From Mesostigma viride (lineage: Eukaryota; Streptophyta; Mesostigmatophyceae; Mesostigmatales; Mesostigmataceae): a DNA stretch of 62,000 nt. This document shows, in pieces, positions 42,118 through 54,590 of the stretch. The stretch is taken from NCBI GenBank assembly GCA_009746045.1, contig RPFO01000667.1, forward strand, positions 4,407,362 to 4,469,361, given 5' to 3'. Made by a program: the position numbers and the translations under genes. The notes under the pieces were generated by a model. That model did not search any database. It was not told where the DNA came from and saw nothing but the letters and a program-made list of their open reading frames with translations. How positions within the stretch are numbered: position 1 is the stretch's first letter; each line of letters starts with the position of its first letter.

Positions 42118-42214
42118 CAGTCCAGCTTTAGGTACCCTCAGATCTGAAAGATTTTTTTTTTACTCATTTGAAGACTTGTGAAATTGAGCAAACACCTATG
42201 AATCCCCTCACTGC

Positions 42215-42420
42215 AGTTACGTTAAATAGTGCCGGAACCTTTTGCCGCCTGAGGCAAATCGGGCCGGAACACTATTTTGCCCGGAATAACCACTTCCGAG
42301 CACCCAAGTTAATTCGGCCGAATTAACTTGGGTGCTCGGAAGTGGTTATTCCGGGCAAAATAGTGTTCCGGCCCGATTTGCCTCAGGCGGCAAAAGGTTC
42401 CGGCACTATTTAACGTAACT
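42215..42420. mobile_element. 206-bp perfect palindrome, TSD ACTGC
   Basis: Starts AGTTACGTTAAATAGTGCCG and is symmetric about 42317/42318. ACTGC at 42210-42214 and 42421-42425 flanks it. It lies at the junction between the TIR element and gene C coding sequence and inserts a stop right after H-G-I-W-Q. Termini AGTT…AACT and the 5-bp TSD resemble the foldback at 30080. Confidence 0.93.
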
Positions 42421-42779
42421 ACTGCCAGATGCCATGGGGCAACTTCTCGACCCTTGTTTTGATCGACTCCAGCTCCTTCCCCAGAAACTCCATGTTCAAT
42501 GGCGCGAAGGCTGGGGTGTCCTGCAACATCGGAATGCGGTCTGGATCCACAAGTCGGACGCCAAACAGCGGCCGCCCCTCCGCATCAAACTTGTAAGGCT
42601 GTGTCATCGCCTTCCCGCACCGTGGCGCGCCTTCCTGTCGAGTCCCCGGCCGCGGGCTGCCACGACATCTTTTGGGACTCCGTGGTCCGGTAGGACGACC
42701 AGGTCTCTGTGTTGCCCTGTACCTGGAAGAAGACGGCGTGGTGCACTTTCATTGAGCGACCGCGTTTTTCAGGCATCGG

Positions 42780-45090
42780 CTGTGCCGCTCCGCCGCCCGC
42801 CGGCTGCGCCGCCGGCCTGCCGTGCGCCGGCTGCCCCGCCCCGTAGCCCGTCGACAGCCCCGCCCCGCCGCATGCCAGCTGCGCCGGCCCGCCGTCCACG
42901 CGCGCCGGCAGCGCCGCATGGCCCCCCGCGCGCCGACGGCCCTGCCCCGCCGCCCGTCAACAGCCCCGCCCCGCCGCATGCCAGCTGCGCCGGCCCGCCG
43001 CCCACGCGCGCCGGCAGCGCCGCATGGCCCCCGCGCGCCGACGGCCCTGCCCCGCCGCCCGTCAACAGCCCCGCCCCGGCCGCCGCATGCCAGCTGCGCC
43101 GGCCCACCGCCCATGCGCGCCGGCAGCGCCGCTGGCCCCCCGCGCGCCGACGGCCCTGCCCCGCCGCCCGTCGACTGCCCCGCCCCGCCGCCCGTCGACA
43201 GCCCCGCCCCGCCGCATGCCGGCTGCGCCGCCGCTGCCACCTCGCTGCGCGCTGCATGGCTGCGCCACCTCGGCGCCCGCCGACGGCGCCGCCCCGCCGT
43301 GCACCGGCTGCCCCGCCCCGCCGCCCGTCGACTGCCCCGCCCAGCGGCATGCCAGCTGCGCCGGCCCGCCGCCCACGCGCGCCGGCAGCGCCGCTGGCCC
43401 CCCGCGCGCCGACGGCCCTGCCCCGCCGCCCGTCGACTGCCGCCCCGCCCCGCCGCCTGTCGACAGCCCCGCCCCGCCGCATGCCAGGTGCGCCGGCCCG
43501 CTGCCCACGCGCGCCGGCAGCGCCGCATGGCCCCCCGCGCGCCGACGGCCCTGCCCCGCCGCCCGTCAACAGCCCCGCCCCGGCCGCCGCATGCCAGCTG
43601 CGCCGGCCCACCGCCCATGCGCGCCGGCAGCGCCGCTGGCCCCCCGCGCGCCGACGGCCCTGCCCCGCCGCCCGTCGACTGCCCCGCCCCGCCGCCCGTC
43701 GACAGCCCCGCCCCGCCGCATGCCGGCTGCGCCGCCGCTGCCACCTCGCTGCGCGCTGCATGGCTGCGCCACCTCGGCGCCCGCCGACGGCGCCGCCCCG
43801 CCGTGCACCGGCTGCCCCGCCCCGCCGCCCGTCGACTGCCCCGCCCAGCGGCATGCCAGCTGCGCCGGCCCGCCGCCCACGCGCGCCGGCAGCGCCGCTG
43901 GCCCCCCGCGCGCCGACGGCCCTGCCCCGCCGCCCGTCGACTGCCCCGCCCCGCCGCCCGTCGACAGCCCCGCCCCGCCGCATGCCGGCTGCGCCGCCGC
44001 TGCCACCTCGCTGCGCGCTGGCTGCGCCACCTCGGCGCCCGCCGACGGCGCCGCCCCGCCGTGCACCGGCTGCCCCGCCCCGCCGCCCGTCGACTGCCCC
44101 GCCCAGCGGCATGCCAGCTGCGCCGGCCCGCCGCCCACGCGCGCCGGCAGCGCCGCTGGCCCCCCGCGCGCCGACGGCCCTGCCCCGCCGCCCGTTGACT
44201 GCCCCGCCCCGCCGCCTGTCGACAGCCCCGCCCCGCCGCATGCCAGGTGCGCCGGCCCGCCGCCCTCGCGCACCAGCAGCGCCGCTGGCCCCCGCGCGCC
44301 GACGGCCCTGCCCCGCCGCCCGTCGACAGCCCCGCCCCGCCGCATGCCAGCTGCGCCGGCCCGCCGCCCATGCGCGCCGGCAGCGTTGCTGGCCCCCCGC
44401 GCGCCGACGGCCCTGCCCCGCCGCCCGTCGACAGCCCCGCCCCGCCGCATGCCAGCTGCGCCGGCCCGCCGTCCACGCGCGCCGGCAGCGCCGCTGGCCC
44501 CCCGCGCGCAGACGGCCCTGCCCCGCCGCCCGTTGACTGCCCCGCCCCGCCGCCCGTCGACAGCCCCGCCCCGCCGCATGCCAGGTGCGCCGGCCCGCCG
44601 CCCTCGCGCACCAGCAGCGCCGCTGGCCCCCGCGCGCCGACGGCCCTGCCCCGCCGCCCGTCGACTGCCCCGCCCCGCCGCATGCCAGCTGCGCCGGCCC
44701 GCCGCCCATGCGCGCCGGCAGCGTTGCTGGCCCCCCGCGCGCCGACGGCCCTGCCCCGCCGCCCGTCGACTGCCCCGCCCCGCCGCCCGTCGACAGCCCC
44801 GCCCCGCCGCTGCCACCTCGCTGCGCGCTGGCTGCGCCACCTCGCCGCCCGCCGACGGCGCCGCCCCGCCGCGCACCGGCTGCCCCGCCCCGCCGCCCGT
44901 CGACTGCCCCGCCCCGCCGCATGCCGGCTGCGCCGGTCCGCCGCCCGCGCGCGCCGGCTGCGCCACTGGCCCGCCGCGCGCCGACTGCCCCGCCCCACCG
45001 CCCGCCGACTGCCCCGCCCCGCTGCGCACCGGCTGCGCCGCCCCGCTGCCCGCCGACTGCCCCGCCCCGCCGCGTGCCGGCTGCGCCGCC
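42780..45090. repeat. GC-rich minisatellite expanded inside gene C
   Basis: Blocks of GCCCCGCCCCGCCGCCCGTCGAC, GCATGCCAGCTGCGCCGGCCC and CGCGCGCCGACGGCCCTG recur in variable order for 2.3 kb, with larger duplications of about 430-600 bp (CTGCATGGCTGCGCCACC at 43251 and 43757). All six frames stay open, producing very long but meaningless ORFs. It replaces the part of gene C where the catalytic core is expected. Confidence 0.95.
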
Positions 45091-45987
45091 GCGCCGGCAG
45101 TCGCCTTTGCAGTAGGTGCGCCAGATGCGGTAGAATGCGTTGTAGCCTAGCACCTTGGCCCCTTCCCCTGCTTCTGCCACCACGTCTTCAACGTACATGG
45201 CGTGCATCTCCTTGATGGACATGACGTCCATGAAGACAACGCCAGCATGAGTCGGGTCATGGTCTGCGATCTGCTGCACCAACTCGTGCATCCACATTGC
45301 TGCGTGTTCGCCAACCTCCGAACGCCCCCGAGCATCACGCTCAGTTGGTGCGTGCTCCAGACCAACACCGAAAGTCGCTAGGTCGTTGGGATGCACGGTC
45401 AGGAAATACTCCTTCGCCGACACGACCGACGCCACCAGATTGTTCCAAGTCGCCCGGGTAACGCCGGCCATCTTCCGGATGGCAGATGCACAACCGGTGA
45501 CAGTGTACATGCACCCCGCAATCGCCACGTCCACGTGTAAAGGGCCGGTCATGATGTACTAGCTTCTTGTAACGGCCACCGTCGGCAGGGGATTCTACCT
45601 TGATGTTGCCCACGCCGGCCGACCGGATCACGTCGCAAAGGGAGGCCATGCGCTGCTTGTCCGTTTGGTTGTACAGGAACTCTCGAAATTAAGGCAGTCC
45701 ACGACCTAGTATCGGTAAGGAAGGTGCCCACCTTCTCGAGGCAATGCTCCACACAAGTCGGACCGCAACTCCTGGCGATGTCCTTAATTGTCAACGGACT
45801 GCAACTTGGAGGCGAGAAGCCGGGCGCCATCTTTCTTCCCACTGCGCTTCGCTCGAGAGGAAGACGTGCCGGGCCCCATTTCCGTGTGAAGCAGGTCGTC
45901 GTCAGAGCCGTCAGAATCCACGCCCCAACTAGCTTCAGAACTCGCATCCGAATCCACCAGGTCTGGCACATCCCATTCTTCATCCAT

Positions 45988-46400
45988 GTTAATAGGAAAT
46001 CTACTGTATTACACCCGGTGGTGCTTGGACAGAAGCAAGAAACCCCGCCCACCGCTCAAATGTGGCGCCCAACAAAGCCCCAAACTGATTTCTTCAATTA
46101 GTCTACTGTTCTACATCCGGTGGTGGATGGACACAAGCAATAAAGGCCCCGCCCACAACTCAGATTTCTTTAGAAAATCTACTGATCTACATTCGATGGC
46201 GCCTTCACAGAAGCAGGAAACTCCGCCCACCGGTCAAATGTGACGCCCAACAAAGCCCCAACTGATTTCTTCAAGAAGTATACTGTTTTACATCCGGTAG
46301 TGCTAATTGGACAGAAGCAATATGTAAATCCCGCCCACAAATCGGATTTCTTTACGAAAAACCTGTTTTACATTCGATGGGGTCGTGACAGATTCAAGTA
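45988..46400. repeat. Alternating ~77/100-bp repeats in the gene C/D divergent spacer
   Basis: A motif TCTACTG-T-TACA-CCGGTGGTG recurs near 46001, 46101, 46178, 46278 and 46360 (spacing 100, 77, 100, 82). Each is followed by ACAGAAGCAA and CCCCGCCCAC, giving an ABAB pattern with a period of about 178 bp. It lies immediately upstream of gene C and faces gene D, so it may hold their promoters. Confidence 0.75.
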
Positions 46401-46450
46401 GCAATACTCGTTTCTACCTGCGTGCGACTGCTGCGGCTGAGTGCTGCAAC

Positions 46451-46915
46451 TTGTCTTCACGTCCCAGTCTTCACGTGACAGACTGTCCTGGTCTTCACGT
46501 CTTCACGTCTTCACGTCTTCACGTCTTCACGTCTTCACGTCTTCACGACTTCACCTGAACTTGCGGCGTATCGTATCTTTGATACCTTGCATGCACGTCT
46601 TCACGTCTTCACGTCTTCACCGCGTCTTCACCACGTCTTCACATCTTCACATCTTCACGTCTTCACGTCTTCACGTCTTCACGTCTTCACGTCTTCACGT
46701 CTTCACGTCTTCACGTCTTCACCTGAACGTGCCGTATCGTGTCTTCACGTCTTCGTGACTTCACCTGAACTTGCCGTATCGTGTCTTCACGTCTTCACGT
46801 CTTCACGTCTTCACCGCGTCTTCACCTGTCTTCACCACGTCTTCACGTCTTCACGTCTTCACGTCTTCACGTCTTTACGTCTTCACGTCTTCACGTCTTC
46901 ACCTGAACACCTGAA
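46451..46915. repeat. 8-bp minisatellite (GTCTTCAC)n
   Basis: Runs of the 8-mer GTCTTCAC in several blocks, broken by CTGAACTTGC-GTATCGT-TCTTTGATAC-TTGCAT segments that recur (46555, 46730, 46765, 46910). It translates as H-V-F-T-S-S-R-L repeats in the plus frames; no sign of selection. It lies between the divergent genes C and D. Confidence 0.95.
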
Positions 46916-47087
46916 CTTTGCGTATCGTATCTTTGATACATTGCATCATTTGCATGCCTTAATTGAAGCTGCACGTCTTCAAGCAGTGTCACCCAGTTCC
47001 CGCTTGATTCAAATGCACTTGGCGCTTGAATTCGTGACTTCGCCCCGCTCAAGGTGGAAAGAATGATGGGCACTAGCCACGGGAACT

Positions 47088-49701
<2,614 letters not shown>

Positions 49702-50190
49702 ATCAGTTCTTTGACACTGAGTTGGCCGACTACGCAACACCTTTGATGCACATGAGTGCAGGGCGCATGTGTTGAAACCATGCAACCATGGCGATCCCTC
49801 AAAAAGTTTGGTTATGTAATAAGTGAGACAATTATTCCGGACGTATGATGGCCCAACGTCCTGTAAGGTTGAGTTGTCTTGGAGGAGGAGCGTGATGACC
49901 GCGGAAGCCGCGTGGGTGTCTGTAGTGCTATATCTTGAAGATGTACGGTCTTGGAAGAATTATGGTCTTGGAATCATATAATAATGAGCTTGGAATTAAG
50001 TTGCGGGCAGCCTTCAATTGGCATATGTTGTCTCATTGATGTTGTCTCATTGCGTTAATGGGTCAATTGTCTTAGTTTATTATATAATGTATATCTTGGG
50101 AAACTCATTGCTTCAATAAAATGCATGTAAGGCGCAATCAACCCCCTCAAACACATCTGAAAACTGCACAGTGCATCAAATGTATCCTAG
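49702..50190. other. 3' flank of gene D and right subterminal region
   Basis: AT-richer, no frame of note. It leads into the right TIR of the 22.4-kb element at 50202-50229, with an extra AAATGTATCCTAG motif just inside. Confidence 0.45.
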
Positions 50191-50229
50191 ACAAAAAAAT
50201 GTATCCTAATCCGGTAAAACCACCCGGCC

Positions 50230-50369
50230 AGCAGCAGCAGCGACGCGACCTGTGGCCGGAATACTGTACATACCTCTGCCACAAGCAGGACCCCCAGAAG
50301 CCCAAGGTGTACTGGAGGGGAGGGGACCTGATGATCAACCACAAGATGTGGACGCCCCCTGCGGGCTAG
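50230..50369 (+). pseudogene. LINE ORF1-like C-terminus, continuation of 27.8-kb frame
   Basis: Reads Q-Q-Q-R-R-D-L-W-P-E-Y then Y-W-R-G-G-D-L-M-I-N and stops after T-P-P-A-G. It joins the D-D-L-T-P-A-Q-Q end at 27821 to make a normal ORF1-type C-terminal domain. Its separation by 22.4 kb is the main evidence for the transposon. Confidence 0.65.
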
Positions 50370-50785
50370 TAGAGTAGCTTGTATCATAGCCCCAGCTTGT
50401 ATCCATTGGTAGTCACTGCCGCCATGGCAGCGCCATGCCTAGAATGATTGCCTACTAATTACCTAGTCACGTGCACCGCCAACACACGGTACACAACCAG
50501 CCATAGCCTTAGCTTAGTCCTTGTACAGCCGTGCTACGTCTTGGCTATGCCCAGATTACTTGCCCACAATCCTCGGTTATGATATGCTCACATGGGTCTT
50601 ATCGCATGCAATTTTTGCCGGATCGTTTAGCGTGTCCGATTGCAGCTGTGTGCCCATGCCTCTGGCATGAAGGAGAAAGGGGGTCTCTGCCCTTCCTGTT
50701 GTGCACACACAGGGATTAAAAGCAAGCACTTCGGTGCTCCGTGCATGACTTCCCAACGGGAGCACGAGTTTAATTAATTAATTAC
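50370..50785 (+). repeat. Retroelement 3' tail ending in (TTAA)n
   Basis: Follows the ORF1-like stop directly and matches the inverted block at 4440-4105. There is no RT between ORF1 and this tail, so the element may be an ORF1-only, non-autonomous LINE. Confidence 0.7.
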
Positions 50786-51355
50786 TTGGGTCCCAGATCC
50801 CATCCCTGCATCCGGATCCCACTCTCGACTGTACTGGGGACTTATGCTCACGCAACGCTGTTATGTGTTAATTAATGAATTATAAGAGCCTTTCCACATA
50901 TGGTGACGAATACGCGCAAATTAGGAGGACTCGGATTGGTCCGGACCGCAGTTCCAGGCTCGACGTCTGATTCGGCGCGGCGAATAATAATAATTATAGC
51001 GGTGAATTGATCGGGACCTCCTTTCCACAACCAGATCCGATCCGTACCGTCCTGGCGCTTTCCCCGCCGGTTTCAACAACTCAACCTACCTTTCTTGACC
51101 CTAATTCTGACTGGAACTGGCCGAAACTGCTTTTTTCGAGTTCCACCAGGAGTTCCACCCCAGTTCCGGTCGAATTAGTGGTCGCATCCAATTAAATTTC
51201 TAATTGGACGGTCAAGTGTGGAAACCTCTAGTTCCGGAACCGACTGAATCAGGACCCTAACTCCCCGGAACTGACGAATGTGGAAAGGGCCTTAATGTTT
51301 GATTGGGTGCCTTCACTCTGGTGCATGTACATAATTTGTAATAATATATTTTTTT
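50786..51355. other. Spacer containing a MITE
   Basis: A GGGGACTTATGCTCACGCAACG block leading to TTAATTAATGAATTA (50830-50881) resembles the LINE 3' end at 9100-9215. A MITE candidate follows, then T-rich sequence. Confidence 0.5.
50882..51293. mobile_element. MITE-like element, ~410 bp
   Basis: The left end AAGAGCCTTTCCACAT and the right end ATGTGGAAAGGGCCTTAA are inverted repeats with one mismatch, and TATA/TAAT flanks suggest a TA or TAA target. The inside repeats AGTTCC/GGAAC motifs and has no ORF. No transposase was found to match it. Confidence 0.55.
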
Positions 51356-52645
51356 TTCTTCAGGGTTCTTCTTCTTTTCGGGTTTTTCCTTCTGTTGCAT
51401 GCCAATCTTACCGGCCTCCATAATTTATCATTCTCAATGAATATATATCATCGCCTGCCCCGAGGCACGCCCGGCGTGTCCTCTGTCATCAGTCCTACAT
51501 AGTGTCTTCACTGCCTGCGTTCATGAAAAACAACAAAAGACCTATGCGGGTAATTACTACATTAATTGTGCCGACTGGATGGGTCTGCATGCGAGCTTGA
51601 ACGATCAGGGGAAGGCTTGGCTTCACTCCGTTTCCCTTGAGGGGAGCGTCACTGGGGTCCGCATTCCTGCCCGCCCTCCCCATGAGCCCTTTGTTTACGC
51701 TCAGTGGTTCCGGCCCTTTACGCCATCGCTCTCTGCCACCTGGCAGCCGGTTGTTTGCCCCGCAACCTCTCATCACGGCGGGTGTGGCCTGCGGCAGCTG
51801 CGGGCTTGCTCTCGATACTTCCCGGTGGGATGCACTACATTGCGTGCATGGGTGGCCAGCAGAACCAGAACTGGTTCCTCAGTATCTCCATATCGCTCTC
51901 CTCCGGGTGGTGTGTGCCATGGTTCGGTTGGTCTTTCCCCACTCCACCATCAAGTGCGAGGACGCGGATGGGGCCGCCCTCTACTCACCCAACCACCGCC
52001 CCGACATCACCGTGCTTGACTACGACGGGCAGGGTTGCCACCTGCTCATCGATGTCTCCGTGGCTCGGCCGCTCTCCGGACGTCGCCACATCCTCCGGGC
52101 GGCTGTGGATGCCGGCGCTGCAGCCGCTGTGGCTGAGCGCGACAAGTTTGCGGCTCCTACGGCAATGTCAGGGGCCCGGCCAGGTCATCCCCTTTGTCCA
52201 GGCTTGAGGAGTTAAGGGCCATGGGCCCCAAGACAGCGGAGTTTTTCCACGAGTGCTGCCAGCGCCGTGAAGGCCGCCTCGAGCGACCTCGAGGGTCAAA
52301 CCGCCCCGTTGTCTGCCCGCACGTGGTCCTCGTATTGGCGGCAGCGCCTGTCACTGGCCCTCACTCGCACCATGGCTGATGTGTTATTCCGCCGCACCCG
52401 GGCCGACTTTGTCGCGACCCATGCGGTCTAGATCCCTCCCAGGCCAGCATGGTGGGCCGGCAGCCCTGTTGCTGCGTGTCGTAGTTTTGTGATGTAGTTA
52501 GTTGTACCTTGTGCAGCTAGCGTGATACTTGGATGTCCGTGTCAGCTTACTAAATTAATTTCTTCAGGGTTCTTCTTCTTTTCGTTTTTTTTTTTTTATG
52601 TTGCATGCCCCTTACCTCCTTAACTTATCATTCTCAATGAATATG
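51356..52645 (+). mobile_element. Diverged RLE LINE fragment with a second 3'-end-only copy upstream
   Basis: A ~90-bp block (TTCTTCAGGGTTCTTCTTCTTTT…CATTCTCAATGAATAT) occurs at 51356-51447 and again at 52557-52645. Between them lies a 5'-truncated relative of the RLE LINE (RT C-terminus to 3' UTR). The first block is itself the terminal 3' end of another copy, so one insertion followed another at the AATGAATATAT end. Confidence 0.75.
51450..52431 (+). pseudogene. RLE LINE C-terminal endonuclease, diverged and frameshifted
   Basis: Colinear at protein level with 58850-59751. It reads K-T-Y-A-G, A-C-G-S-C-G-L-A-L-D, then Y-S-P-N-H-R-P-D-I-T-V-L and L-L-I-D-V-S-V-A-R-P, so the endonuclease residues are still visible. 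Frame changes near 51650 and 52190 break it. The last codons reach …A-D-V-L-F-R-R-T-R near 52400. Confidence 0.75.
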
Positions 52646-52689
52646 TTTAAAGTTTATTTTAAAATATATTTTTATCAAGAAGACAACCA

Positions 52690-52875
52690 TTATTTTTATG
52701 GCATTCATAGCGCTGATTGGGGCCGTGGTGCCCACAACCCTGTAACTAGGACCTAGATAGCTAGCTTACACCATCCATTCCATCCCATGTTACCCTCCTA
52801 CTGAGGACTTATGCTCACGTGACGCAGTCACGTGTCTATTAATTAATTAATTAATTAATTAATTAATTAATATTT
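52690..52875 (+). repeat. LINE 3' tail fragment ending in (TTAA)n
   Basis: GGCATTCATAGCG, GGCCGTGGTGCCC, CCATCCATTCCATCCCATGTT and GCTCACGTGACGCAGTCACGTG match 8990-9200, then a 35-bp TTAA run. It is a tail-only copy of the LINE family seen at 8.3-9.2 kb. Confidence 0.75.
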
Positions 52876-52907
52876 TTACTGTTTTACATCGCCTCCCCAT
52901 ATATATG

Positions 52908-54477
52908 CACCGGCGGGCTTCAAAGTGCCGGACGGCAGGCGGTACCACCACTCCGTGGCAGCTTGGCCCAGTTTGCTACCGGCTGGCACACGTTTTCAGT
53001 GAATTTTGGGCTCCAGATTTAAATGCAACGTGCGGTTTGAGGCAGGGGAAAACATGCGTGGACGATAGGAATTATAGCACCGGCGGGCTTCAAAGTGCCG
53101 GACGGCAGGCGGTACCACCATTCCGTGGCAGCTTGGCCCAGTTTGCTACCGGCTGGCACACGTTTTCAGTGAATTTTGGGCTCCAGATTTAAATGCAACG
53201 TGCGGTTTGAGGCAGGGGAAAACATGCGTGGACGATAGGAATTATAGCACCGGCGGGCTTCAAAGTGCCGGACGGCAGGCGGTACCACCATTCCGTGGCA
53301 GCTTGGCCCAGTTTGCTACCGGCTGGCACACGTTTTCAGTGAATTTTGGGCTCCAGATTTAAATGCAACGTGCGGTTTGAGGCAGGGGAAAACATGCGTG
53401 GACGATAGGAATTATAGCACCGGCGGGCTTCAAAGTGCCGGACGGCAGGCGGTACCACCATTCCGTGGCAGCTTGGCCCAGTTTGCTACCGGCTGGCACA
53501 CGTTTTCAGTGAATTTTGGGCTCCAGATTTAAATGCAACGTGCGGTTTGAGGCAGGGGAAAACATGCGTGGACGATAGGAATTATAGCACCGGCGGGCTT
53601 CAAAGTGCCGGACGGCAGGCGGTACCACCATTCCGTGGCAGCTTGGCCCAGTTTGCTACCGGCTGGCACACGTTTTCAGTGAATTTTGGGCTCCAGATTT
53701 AAATGCAACGTGCGGTTTGAGGCAGGGGAAAACATGCGTGGACGATAGGAATTATAGCACCGGCGGGCTTCAAAGTGCCGGACGGCAGGCGGTACCACCA
53801 TTCCGTGGCAGCTTGGCCCAGTTTGCTACCGGCTGGCACACGTTTTCAGTGAATTTTGGGCTCCAGATTTAAATGCAACGTGCGGTTTGAGGCAGGGGAA
53901 AACATGCGTGGACGATAGGAATTATAGCACCGGCGGGCTTCAAAGTGCCGGACGGCAGGCGGTACCACCATTCCGTGGCAGCTTGGCCCAGTTTGCTACC
54001 GGCTGGCACACGTTTTCAGTGAATTTTGGGCTCCAGATTTAAATGCAACGTGCGGTTTGAGGCAGGGGAAAACATGCGTGGACGATAGGAATTATAGCAC
54101 CGGCGGGCTTCAAAGTGCCGGACGGCAGGCGGTACCACCATTCCGTGGCAGCTTGGCCCAGTTTGCTACCGGCTGGCACACGTTTTCAGTGAATTTTGGG
54201 CTCCAGATTTAAATGCAACGTGCGGTTTGAGGCAGGGGAAAACATGCGTGGACGATAGGAATTATAGCACCGGCGGGCTTCAAAGTGCCGGACGGCAGGC
54301 GGTACCACCATTCCGTGGCAGCTTGGCCCAGTTTGCTACCGGCTGGCACACGTTTTCAGTGAATTTTGGGCTCCAGATTTAAATGCAACGTGCGGTTTGA
54401 GGCAGGGGAAAACATGCGTGGACGATAGGAATTATAGCACCGGCGGGCTTCAAAGTGCCGGACGGCAGGCGGTACCG
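52908..54477 (+). repeat. 170-bp tandem monomers (9.2 units), LINE 5' region
   Basis: CGGCGGGCTTCAAAGTGCCG starts at 52911 and every 170 bp to 54441, nine full units and a part. Units are almost identical; the first has ACTCCGTGG where the others have ATTCCGTGG. The first monomer abuts the left TSD and the last runs into the GC-rich leader before the ATG at 54591, so the array is part of the transposed element. Tandem 5' monomers act as promoters in rodent L1; that role here is inference. Confidence 0.97.
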
Positions 54478-54590
54478 CGACCGCAGCGCGTTGGGGGGCT
54501 GCCGCCCCCCAAACCCCCCGCGTGGGGGGCTCCGCCCCCCACACCCCCCGCCCCCCCCCTCGGTGGCTGCCACGCCTGCCCTGATTGTTC

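Larger units (their letters stand above)
36464..42213. mobile_element. 5.75-kb TIR element with 173-bp satellite arms, inside gene C
   Basis: The left end starts CACTGAGGGGATTCATA-GTGTTTGC. The right end, reversed, starts CAGTGAGGGGATTCATA-GTGTTTGC. Inside each TIR lies an array of one 173-bp satellite in opposite orientation (about 12 and 7 units), then unique inverted arms (about 38650-38990 and 40552-40905), then a 1.6-kb centre with a zinc-finger ORF and a 120-bp repeat. Gene C coding sequence is interrupted exactly here, with I-W-Q on one side and Y-F-P-P-D on the other. I could not fix a TSD. Confidence 0.75.
35262..45987 (-). pseudogene. Gene C: broken homologue of gene B (DUF7869-like transposase)
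   Basis: Starts M-D-E-E-W-D-V-P-D-L with an acidic leader at 45987. It continues through C-V-E-H-C-L-E-K-V-G and R-E-F-L-Y-N-Q-T-D-K-Q-R in shifted frames, then a helical domain to Y-R-I-W-R-T-Y-C near 45110. The region that should hold the catalytic Asp residues is occupied by a GC-rich minisatellite. Coding sequence returns at 42700-42426 (…P-H-G-I-W-Q), breaks at a palindrome and a 5.75-kb transposon, and resumes at 36462 with Y-F-P-P-D-T-I-K-P-N. It ends like gene B, with a beta-rich domain, an I-C-G-C-P motif and an acidic poly-Asp tail. The order of blocks matches gene B along its length. It cannot encode an active enzyme as it stands. Confidence 0.65.

Noticed and set aside
42434-45552. 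Very long ORFs on both strands (up to 927 codons), Ala/Pro/Arg-rich
   Set aside because: The GC-rich minisatellite has no stop codons in any of the six frames; the only real coding pieces are the gene C fragments at its edges.
46441-47066. H-V-F-T-S-S-R-L repeat proteins
   Set aside because: Translation of the 8-bp (GTCTTCAC)n array; a unit length of 8 keeps all frames open by chance and composition.
52905-53192. Small ORF in the 170-bp monomers
   Set aside because: Repeats at the unit period and stops in each; the array is better explained as a LINE 5' region.
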